Source of the DNA: an uncultured Methanomassiliicoccales archaeon
GTDB lineage: Archaea; Thermoplasmatota; Thermoplasmata; Methanomassiliicoccales; Methanomethylophilaceae
Length of the DNA: 8,230 nucleotides
Assembly (NCBI GenBank): GCA_934234005.1
Contig: CAKQHC010000067.1
Coordinates: 1-8,230 of the forward strand
Direction of reading: 5' to 3'
How positions within the stretch are numbered: the first letter of the stretch is position 1; each line of letters begins with the position of its first letter. Shown here piece by piece: positions 1 through 5,363 of this stretch. A model generated the notes under the pieces. It was not told the DNA's origin, searched no databases, and saw only the letters and a program-made list of their open reading frames with translations. A program made the position numbers and the translations under genes.

Positions 1-185
1 CGGGACACCATGGTATCGGAGACGGTCCGTTTGATATGAGAACGGGAATGAACAAATTCCTCGAGGCAGTGGACATCACGTTCAGAAGAGACGCAGATTC
101 CCACAGGCCCAGAATAAACAAACCCGAATCCAGGTTGGACAGGGAACAGAAATCAAACGGCGATTACTATTACGCCAGCCAATGA
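1..185 (+). CDS. ABCE1/RLI ribosome-recycling ATPase, C-terminal fragment
   Basis: This is the last 60 codons of a gene that begins before the window; the frame is set by codons starting at base 3 and ends at TGA 183-185. The visible protein contains GMNKFLEAVDITFRRD, then RPRINKPESRLDREQ and ends GDYYYASQ. This is the characteristic C-terminal tail of ABCE1/Rli1, after the second nucleotide-binding domain. Members of the family are soluble twin-ABC ATPases with N-terminal iron-sulfur clusters that split terminated ribosomes into subunits. The clusters and both ATPase cassettes lie outside the window, so only the family call can be made. ABCE1 is found in archaea and eukaryotes but not bacteria, making this the best taxonomic marker here. 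No obvious functional link to the TetR gene that follows 130 bases later. Confidence 0.9.
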   Translation, partial: GHHGIGDGPFDMRTGMNKFLEAVDITFRRDADSHRPRINKPESRLDREQKSNGDYYYASQ

Positions 186-194
186 TCGTATCGG

Positions 195-228
195 AGTGGC
201 ATGGTTACCATAAAAAAACCATACCACT
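195..228. repeat. Imperfect inverted repeat / stem-loop after ABCE1 stop
   Basis: Bases 195-206 (AGTGGCATGGTT) pair with 217-228 (AACCATACCACT) over 12 positions with one C-A mismatch, leaving a 10-base loop. A second, nested perfect palindrome, ATGGTTACCAT, occupies 201-211. It lies 9 bases after the ABCE1 stop and about 30 bases before the predicted TetR TATA box. It could be a 3' end element for the ABCE1 mRNA or an upstream protein-binding site. No T-run follows it on the + strand, so a classical intrinsic terminator is not supported. Confidence 0.45.
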
Positions 229-250
229 TCGGACGGTTTGTTCCATCTGA

Positions 251-270
251 TAACGGTTTAATATCTGTTA
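251..270 (+). promoter_or_regulatory. Predicted TetR promoter with TATA box inside an inverted repeat
   Basis: TTTAATAT at 257-264 resembles an archaeal TATA box; a start site about 26 bases downstream (near 287) would give a leader of roughly 29 bases before the ATG at 316. The box is bracketed by TAACGG (251-256) and CTGTTA (265-270), inverted copies matching at 5 of 6 positions. A dimeric repressor bound here would block TBP, so autoregulation by the adjacent TetR protein is a reasonable inference. The repeat is short and imperfect. Confidence 0.4.
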
Positions 271-315
271 ACTTATGACCGCGTGCAGAATTACATCTGC
301 AAAGAGATGGGATAA

Positions 316-975
316 ATGTCTTACCGTGCGTTAGATGACGTTGACAACAGGATTATGTGCGCAGTCCAGAAAATCGGTGCGCGCGATGGCGTACAGAATG
401 TTACCGCCAAGAAAATCGCTGCAGAATGCGACATATCCGATTTTGCCGTGTTTGCACATTTCGGTACCAAAAAAGGATACCTCGATGCTGCAAAGGATAT
501 GTTCTACAACAGATACATATCCATGATGGCTGAACTGGAAAAAAGAAATTGTACTCTTGAAAATACATGGGATTATATTCTCGATGATTTTGTAAATAAT
601 TCCGACGGTCCGCTGTATTATTCATCATATATCGCAACCTTCGGTATCGACGCGGAATATCAGAAACAAAGGGTGAATGATTTTCTTCCCCATGCCCGCA
701 GACTGCTGTCATGCGAACCGGAACTCACGGATGACGATCTTATCATGATTTGGGATTACATGACAAACGTCATACTGTACTATGCGGGAATGTTTGCAAG
801 GAAACAGTTGGAATACAATGACAACAACCGCAACATCATAAAACGCACATCATTCTTCGGATTGGGCGGACACGGTATTGTAGGCCACGATAAAACAATT
901 CCAAAGACTACGAATAATCAAATGACGGCTATATATACAGGATTCGGTAATCCGAAACCCTATGGGAAGAGCTGA
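316..975 (+). CDS. TetR/AcrR-type transcriptional regulator
   Basis: A 219-residue protein of typical TetR length (about 190-220). The N-terminal DNA-binding domain is clear: a first helix around residues 8-22, then the helix-turn-helix at about 30-50 (VTAKKIAAECDISDFAVFAHFG), followed by TKKGYLDAAKDMF, which matches the usual 'yHHFGSKeeLl' boundary. The C-terminal ligand-binding half (60-175) is helical and not similar to any subfamily I can name, so the ligand is unknown. The last 40 residues, rich in Gly, Asn and Lys, look disordered. The start is fixed because TAA at 313-315 lies directly upstream in frame; the ribosome-binding site is weak. The gene overlaps the downstream PHP gene by 14 bases, which indicates an operon. 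It probably represses itself and perhaps the two following genes through the repeat at 251-270. The family call is firm; target and inducer are not known. Confidence 0.85.
   Translation: MSYRALDDVDNRIMCAVQKIGARDGVQNVTAKKIAAECDISDFAVFAHFGTKKGYLDAAKDMFYNRYISMMAELEKRNCTLENTWDYILDDFVNNSDGPLYYSSYIATFGIDAEYQKQRVNDFLPHARRLLSCEPELTDDDLIMIWDYMTNVILYYAGMFARKQLEYNDNNRNIIKRTSFFGLGGHGIVGHDKTIPKTTNNQMTAIYTGFGNPKPYGKS
930..937 (+). promoter_or_regulatory. Possible internal TATA box for the PHP gene
   Basis: TATATATA at 930-937, inside the end of the TetR gene, is centred about 28 bases before the ATG at 962. That is the spacing seen for leaderless archaeal transcripts and matches the spacing at 6560-6568 in this window. 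A small perfect hairpin (GGATT-CGGT-AATCC, 940-953) lies between. The PHP gene has no recognisable Shine-Dalgarno, which fits either leaderless initiation here or coupling to TetR translation. AT-rich words can arise by chance in coding sequence. Confidence 0.35.
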
Positions 976-1915
976 TACACATCTGCACACAAGCTATTCA
1001 GGCTTCACTAAGTATGGGTTGCTCAAATTTCCCGAATCCGTCATATCTCCTGAAATGCATGTCGACAATGCCAGAAAACTGGGTTATGATGTGATTGCCA
1101 TAACCGATCACAACGAAGTTGAGGGCGGGTTCGTCGCGCAGAAATATGCCAAAAAATTCGATGACATCGATGTGATTGTCGGCGACGAAGTTATGACGAG
1201 CGATGGAGAGATTATAGGTCTCGGACTTTCCGAATACATCAAACCGATGATGACTATCGAAGAGACGGTTGATATAATCAGAGAACAGGGAGCATTGGCC
1301 GTCGCCCCGCACCCGTTCAGTTTCCATGTAAGAGGGCTGCAGGAAAAAATATTCGATGTAAGGATAGATGCCATCGAAACAATCAACGGGGGCCATCCCG
1401 ATTCGTATTCGAACTGGTTCGCTCAGAAGGTGTTCGACGCATTTCCCGGCAGGTGGGCACAGACTTCGTCGAGCGATGCACATTCCTTATACACATTCGG
1501 TTACAATTGGACTGAATTCGAAGGCAATTCAGCAGACGAGTATCTGAAAGCCATAAAGAACAAAACTACGGTTCCCAAGGGAAAACCCGCTTCCGTATTT
1601 TCTGAAGTGCAATGGAACTATGACGTTGTCATCGGCGGAGAAAAACTGCTCATAAGAACACTTCTTCAGAAACCCGTAAATTATATGGCGGACAACAATG
1701 CCCTTAAAATTAAAGCCCTCAGTCTCACAAACATGAGAAGATTGGGCGGCATTCTGGGCGGTTTGATGTATATGTGTCCCCCCATTCCGTGGATTGCCAC
1801 AGTCGCAAGCTGCACCTGGTTGCATAACGGGGCTAAAAAAATGACTGCGGGAGCTGAAAAACGCCTGGAAAACATCATTAAAATTGCCAAAAATAAAGAG
1901 GAACCGCATACATGA
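962..1915 (+). CDS. PHP-domain metal-dependent phosphoesterase
   Basis: A 317-residue protein whose first 200 residues or so form a PHP domain, a trinuclear-metal hydrolase fold found in phosphoesterases such as histidinol phosphatase and in DNA polymerase subunits. Metal-ligand motifs are visible in order: DTHLHTSYS (His7, His9), ITDHNE (Asp49, His50), GDE (Glu76), PHP (His117) and SSDAH (Asp172, His174). The usual acidic residue after 'HTxYS' is Gly14 here. A 27-residue hydrophobic stretch at 261-287, with a CPPIPW turn, is followed by a basic end (about 300-313), so the C-terminus may be a membrane anchor. The substrate cannot be told from sequence. The gene starts inside the TetR 3' end (14-base overlap) and its TGA overlaps the next ATG by 4 bases (ATGA), so the three genes are probably co-transcribed and translationally coupled. 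An internal TATA-like box may also drive it separately. Confidence 0.85.
   Translation: MGRADTHLHTSYSGFTKYGLLKFPESVISPEMHVDNARKLGYDVIAITDHNEVEGGFVAQKYAKKFDDIDVIVGDEVMTSDGEIIGLGLSEYIKPMMTIEETVDIIREQGALAVAPHPFSFHVRGLQEKIFDVRIDAIETINGGHPDSYSNWFAQKVFDAFPGRWAQTSSSDAHSLYTFGYNWTEFEGNSADEYLKAIKNKTTVPKGKPASVFSEVQWNYDVVIGGEKLLIRTLLQKPVNYMADNNALKIKALSLTNMRRLGGILGGLMYMCPPIPWIATVASCTWLHNGAKKMTAGAEKRLENIIKIAKNKEEPHT
1897..1903 (+). promoter_or_regulatory. Shine-Dalgarno-like site for the COG3323-like gene
   Basis: AGAGGAA at 1897-1903, 8 bases before the ATG at 1912, matches part of the archaeal Shine-Dalgarno consensus. It supports the chosen start, which also overlaps the PHP stop as ATGA. Confidence 0.45.
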
Positions 1916-2259
1916 GTCCGGTTTATAAAATCGGAATCTGTATTCCGGAAGAATATTTAGAAAAATTGATGGATTCTCTGGATAGTGTCATAGGCCGTGA
2001 TGAATCCAAATATTCACGTGTTTTTTCCTATTGGCCCGTAAAAGGAACCTGGCGCACAATGGACGGTGCCCATCCGTTCAACGGCGTTCCCGGAGAAATA
2101 ACAGTAGCTGATGAAATCAGAGTGGAATTCATCATAAACGAAGAATTATTGAAGAAAACGATATCTGCTGTTGTCAAATGCCATCCGTACGAAGAACCGG
2201 CCATCGACATCATACCGATGGCCGATTGGAAAGGCATCATTGTTTCGGACGATACGTAA
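1912..2259 (+). CDS. Stand-alone NIF3/YqfO-type domain protein (COG3323-like)
   Basis: A 115-residue single-domain soluble protein. It begins YKIGICIPEEYLEKLMDSL, a beta strand then helix, has GTWRTMDGAHPFNG at 45-58 and ends with the hallmark HPYEEPAIDIIPM at 91-103. These are the signatures of the PII/CutA-like ferredoxin-fold domain that sits inside the NIF3-family protein YqfO in bacilli and also occurs alone in many prokaryotes (COG3323). Its biochemical role is not established; a sensing, metal-binding or trimer-forming role is only suggested by the fold relationship. The full NIF3 metal-binding domain is absent, and the length fits a natural stand-alone version, not a truncation. It is the third gene of the TetR-PHP cluster (ATGA overlap). 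Its last 23 bases overlap the convergent gene on the other strand. Confidence 0.8.
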   Translation: MSPVYKIGICIPEEYLEKLMDSLDSVIGRDESKYSRVFSYWPVKGTWRTMDGAHPFNGVPGEITVADEIRVEFIINEELLKKTISAVVKCHPYEEPAIDIIPMADWKGIIVSDDT

Positions 2260-2818
2260 ACAGATTGTCGAATGATTTCTGCATCCTGTGAATCTTAAGA
2301 CTTTGTTTTCTGTATTCAAGCTCCGATTCATCCATAATTCCCATTTTTACGAAATCGTCAAGAAGGGAAATTGCTTCATCATAGGATCCGTCTATACCTA
2401 CCAGAATATCGATCAATTTATTACGGCACGGAATGTTTTTAGGCAGGGTGCCACCGTTATCAGCTAAAAATTGTTCGCGGATATGAGGAAACAAATCAAG
2501 ATTGGCACGGCATATCCTTTTGGCATCCTCATACTTCTCCATACCTTCCAACCCTTCGATTACATTATTGCGTATCTTAAAACGCACATAAGGGTCCTGT
2601 TCGTGTGAATCCGCATATATTCCGACGGTCACGGCGAGACTGTAATTGTGATCGTTAATCGCATAATCTGAAAGTCTGCTAAGAAATTCGCGTGCGTTGC
2701 GATCCGAGATTTTTGGAAGATACCTTTTGACCTTTACACGGTCAACAGCGTTGAGGGACAGAAACCAATCATTCAGTCCGGCATCGGCAATCTCCTGGGG
2801 CACTTCGTCATTCGCCAT
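2237..2818 (-). CDS. Hypothetical helical protein with TPR-like repeats
   Basis: I do not recognise this 193-residue protein. It is soluble, highly charged and predicted all-helical, without signal peptide or membrane segments. Two stretches resemble TPR helix-turn-helix units: about 78-111 (ending EKYEDAKRICRANLDLFP) and about 132-163 (GSYDEAISLLDDFVKMG). A third, weaker unit may lie at 40-75. TPR-like proteins usually mediate protein-protein contacts; no catalytic motif is visible. The only cysteines are Cys103 and Cys131, so no zinc site is implied. It follows the CDF transporter gene by 24 bases on the same strand and is probably co-transcribed with it. No clear ribosome-binding site precedes the ATG. 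Its 3' end overlaps the convergent COG3323-like gene by 23 bp. Reality as a gene is supported by the long clean frame and tight spacing; function is unknown. Confidence 0.7.
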   Translation of the reverse strand: MANDEVPQEIADAGLNDWFLSLNAVDRVKVKRYLPKISDRNAREFLSRLSDYAINDHNYSLAVTVGIYADSHEQDPYVRFKIRNNVIEGLEGMEKYEDAKRICRANLDLFPHIREQFLADNGGTLPKNIPCRNKLIDILVGIDGSYDEAISLLDDFVKMGIMDESELEYRKQSLKIHRMQKSFDNLFTYRPKQ

Positions 2819-2842
2819 GTCCGGTAAATCGCATTGTAATTC

Positions 2843-3880
2843 TTATCTGTTGCTGGAACCGTCGTCGATTGTCAGCACATCCTGGATGACGTGCCTCTTA
2901 CAACAGGAAAGCGTATTGCAGTTCCAATCGATTTTCTTAACAAACAACCTGGACCTGCTATTACAATCGCGTGAACAGAAGACACAATCCGAATTCTTGC
3001 ACGGAACAGGATTGACGGTCAGTTCGAGGTCATCTCCGAATTTTTCTTTGAGTGCGGATAACAGTTCTCCGTATTCATCCGAAATCTGAATAACTGTCAT
3101 ATTGCTTGGGAACACGACATGCATATCGACATAAAGGCGCGGACCGTATTTGATTATCCTTACATTATATACATCAATCCAATCGTCGTGTCTGTATGTA
3201 CGGATGCAGTTCACAACATCTTCCGTTACGAATTGGTCTGCCTTATCCATTATATCCTGCACACTGTGCTTCAGTACTCCCAATCCGGTAACAATAATTA
3301 TCGCACCGAATAACATAGCTATTGATGAATCCAACCATCTGGCATCGTATCCCTGACTCTGCGCGACAAATACGATGGCCAAACCTATGATAATTCCTAT
3401 CGAAGAATAAGTATCGGAACACAGATGTTTCCCGCTTGCCACCAATGCAGGCGAACGGGCTTTATTTCCCTTACGTATTGCTATGCGCCCCACGGCATAA
3501 TTTACAAATGCGGCAAATCCTACCAACAAAAGACCGTAGTCCAGTTGTCCTATTTCTCCGGGATTGAATAATGATTCGATTGATTCGTAAACAATAACGG
3601 CACCGGCAGCTATTATCAATGAACCTTCTATCGTAGCAGAAATTGTTTCGATTTTTCCATGACCGAACGGATGATCTTTATCGGCAGGTTGGGAGGATAT
3701 ATACAAAGCATACAGCCCTACAAATGCGGCCACTACATTAACTATGGATTCTGTTGCATCCGTGAATATCGCCACGGACCCTGTCATAAAATACGCCATG
3801 TACTTTATAATCAATAACGTAACGCCCACAATTGCGATGACCTTCTGGAATTCGAAGTTCTCATCGACTGTATCCGACAT
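2843..3880 (-). CDS. CDF-family cation efflux transporter with Cys-rich tail
   Basis: A 345-residue cation diffusion facilitator, an inner-membrane proton-coupled antiporter that exports divalent metals such as Zn, Fe, Mn or Co. The six-TM domain (about 14-205) contains the TM2 signature FTDATES (Asp41, Glu44, Ser45), the loop motif DKDHPFGHGKIE (67-78) and the TM5 metal site HLCSD (His152, Asp156). The TM2 site is D-x-x-E-S, not the HxxxD or DxxxD of well-studied zinc or iron/manganese members, so the metal cannot be assigned. Residues 206-292 form the cytoplasmic ferredoxin-like domain (VDMHVVF, 251-257). The protein then adds about 50 residues with Cys294, 299, 302, 306, 321, 326, 327 and His330, an arrangement not standard for the family and likely to bind metal. 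The gene heads a two-gene unit with the TPR-like protein. The promoter has a TATA box within an inverted repeat. Confidence 0.9.
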   Translation of the reverse strand: MSDTVDENFEFQKVIAIVGVTLLIIKYMAYFMTGSVAIFTDATESIVNVVAAFVGLYALYISSQPADKDHPFGHGKIETISATIEGSLIIAAGAVIVYESIESLFNPGEIGQLDYGLLLVGFAAFVNYAVGRIAIRKGNKARSPALVASGKHLCSDTYSSIGIIIGLAIVFVAQSQGYDARWLDSSIAMLFGAIIIVTGLGVLKHSVQDIMDKADQFVTEDVVNCIRTYRHDDWIDVYNVRIIKYGPRLYVDMHVVFPSNMTVIQISDEYGELLSALKEKFGDDLELTVNPVPCKNSDCVFCSRDCNSRSRLFVKKIDWNCNTLSCCKRHVIQDVLTIDDGSSNR

Positions 3881-3905
3881 GCTTTAGCGTATGTTTATTC
3901 AATAG

Positions 3906-3934
3906 TTAAGGATATGCTTTTAAATAGTCCTTAA
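3906..3934 (-). promoter_or_regulatory. CDF promoter: TATA box flanked by a perfect inverted repeat
   Basis: Read on the minus strand, ATTTAAAA (bases 3925-3918) is a strong archaeal TATA-like box, centred about 42 bases before the ATG; start of transcription near 3896 would leave a leader of about 16 bases. On the + strand, TTAAGGA (3906-3912) and TCCTTAA (3928-3934) are exact 7-bp inverted copies separated by 15 bases that contain the TATA box. This geometry suits a dimeric repressor blocking TBP. The half-sites loosely resemble those of DtxR/IdeR-type metalloregulators (TTAGG...CCTAA), which would fit a metal-efflux gene, but no regulator gene lies nearby. Confidence 0.5.
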
Positions 3935-3940
3935 AATTAG

Positions 3941-3968
3941 TTCGGCATTCCTCATAAATTCGGCATTC
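3941..3968. repeat. 10-bp direct repeat upstream of the CDF promoter
   Basis: TTCGGCATTC occurs exactly at 3941-3950 and again at 3959-3968, an 18-bp period. The second copy overlaps the stop codon of the DHA2-like transporter gene (TGA, 3969-3967 on the minus strand). It could be a binding site upstream of the CDF promoter, or a short duplication at the gene end. Confidence 0.45.
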
Positions 3969-5352
3969 AGCAGGTATCGCTTTGACCGTTACCGCGAAGC
4001 ACAGAAAATACGGCACCGATACAACACATGGAAAATGCAATTCCGAACGATGTTCTTAAAACCGCAAGGAAATCGTCGTATGTTTCCGGAGAAATATTGT
4101 CTGCGGAACCCATTATCAGAGAGATGCAAAGCATGGCTATGCCCATACTGACCATCATTCCGGTTTGTCTCGTTACAGCAGTCATTGCGGAAGCCTCCCC
4201 GGTCTCTGAAGGAGGAACCGACGACATTATAATCGAAGTATTGGGCGCAGAAAACATGGCAAATCCGAATCCGACCAATGCCATTGTTGCCACCACAACA
4301 TATAGCGACATATCTACGGTATAGAATACCACGGTGAGCTCCCCCAATGCGGCAGTGGCCATTCCGACTGTGGGGAGTATACGTTTGTCGCTTACCTTAT
4401 CCGAAAGTCTTCCAAAAACAGGCGTGAATATTGCCTGGACGATCGGCTGTATCAACAACATAACGCCGGCCTCTGTAGAAGATAATCTGCCTATGTTCTG
4501 AAGGTATAACGGAAGGAAGAAATTAAGAGAATAAGATGCTGCATAACACATAAAACTGGCTATACAGGATCCCGTAAACACTCTGCTTCTGAACAGGCGT
4601 ACATTTAACAAAAAATTCTCGGAATGCGATTGCTGCCATCCGAAAACGGAGAGAATGATCAATCCTGCTATCAGTGATGCTACGGCCCATAACTCCGGAA
4701 GGTTCAACACACCCAGCATTGACATCAATATTGCGGATCCGTAAAGAGCGACACCGACCAAATCCATCTTGCTTCCGAATGCGGGTTTGATTTCGTGTTT
4801 GAATGATATCATACATAATATCGAAACTACAGCCAACGGAACAACCAGAAGAAACAATCCGTGCCATCCGGCAATATCGTTGACTACTCCCCCTATAGCC
4901 GGACCCGCGGCCAATCCTATGTATACACACATAGTCTGCAGTCCCAATGCACCTCCGCGTTCACTTTTTGGATAAACGTCGGCTATCAGTGCCACGCTCA
5001 TACACGTCGATGCAGCGGCACCTACTCCGATTACCGCACGGCACAATATAAGGGACCAGAAATTAGGAGACAGGGGCGCAAGAAGGCATGTAATGCCCAT
5101 AATGCCCATGCCTATCAGGAATACGCGCTTTCTCCCGAGAATATCGCCTAATTTCGCCGACGGAACCATGGCTATTACGGATGTCAAAAGGAATGCCGTA
5201 TTGACATATCCCAGATCGTGGGATCCTACACCGAATTCCGACCCTATGTTTACCAACGAGAGATTCATCATGGTGCTGAGTAGAGGCGTCACGAATCCGC
5301 CGAAACAACACGCCAACAGAACCAAATGCATCTCCTTTCTGGTAAATTCCAT
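3967..5352 (-). CDS. MFS transporter, DHA2 (EmrB/QacA-like) 14-TM
   Basis: A 461-residue (466 from the upstream GTG) integral membrane protein with about 14 hydrophobic segments, typical of drug:H+ antiporter family 2. Motif A between TM2 and TM3 reads GDILGRKR (about 69-76 counting from the ATG). The antiporter motif C in TM5 reads GLAAGPAIGG (about 146-155), a signature of exporters. TM4 has the conserved Arg in LILCRAVIGVG. Characterised members expel cationic drugs, dyes or small metabolites; the substrate here is unknown. I prefer ATG at 5352 because GGTGA (5362-5358 on the minus strand) sits 5 bases ahead of it, an excellent Shine-Dalgarno; GTG at 5367 overlaps the upstream gene's TGA as GTGA and is the alternative. 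The gene is downstream of, and coupled to, the DHA1-like gene. Confidence 0.85.
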   Translation of the reverse strand: MEFTRKEMHLVLLACCFGGFVTPLLSTMMNLSLVNIGSEFGVGSHDLGYVNTAFLLTSVIAMVPSAKLGDILGRKRVFLIGMGIMGITCLLAPLSPNFWSLILCRAVIGVGAAASTCMSVALIADVYPKSERGGALGLQTMCVYIGLAAGPAIGGVVNDIAGWHGLFLLVVPLAVVSILCMISFKHEIKPAFGSKMDLVGVALYGSAILMSMLGVLNLPELWAVASLIAGLIILSVFGWQQSHSENFLLNVRLFRSRVFTGSCIASFMCYAASYSLNFFLPLYLQNIGRLSSTEAGVMLLIQPIVQAIFTPVFGRLSDKVSDKRILPTVGMATAALGELTVVFYTVDMSLYVVVATMALVGFGFAMFSAPNTSIIMSSVPPSETGEASAMTAVTRQTGMMVSMGIAMLCISLIMGSADNISPETYDDFLAVLRTSFGIAFSMCCIGAVFSVLRGNGQSDTC

Positions 5353-5357
5353 AAACG

Positions 5358-5362
5358 TCACC
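5358..5362 (-). promoter_or_regulatory. Shine-Dalgarno deciding the DHA2-like start
   Basis: GGTGA, the core of the archaeal ribosome-binding consensus, lies 5 bases upstream of ATG 5352 and just past the upstream gene's stop. It supports initiation at 5352 over the GTG at 5367. Confidence 0.55.
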
Positions 5363-5363
5363 G

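Noticed and set aside
195..230. Intrinsic terminator for ABCE1
   Set aside because: A stem exists but no T-run follows on the + strand; the run of A lies in the loop, so only a neutral repeat is reported.
998..1483. 161-residue open frame on the - strand
   Set aside because: Antisense to the PHP catalytic domain, whose metal motifs are all intact.
1912..2259. CutA divalent-cation tolerance protein
   Set aside because: The fold is related, but the GTWRTMDGAHPFNG and HPYEEPAIDI motifs are those of the YqfO/NIF3 insert domain (COG3323), not CutA.
4523..4930. 135-residue open frame on the - strand within the DHA2-like gene
   Set aside because: Same-strand alternative frame with composition unlike a membrane or enzyme protein; the transporter frame is uninterrupted.
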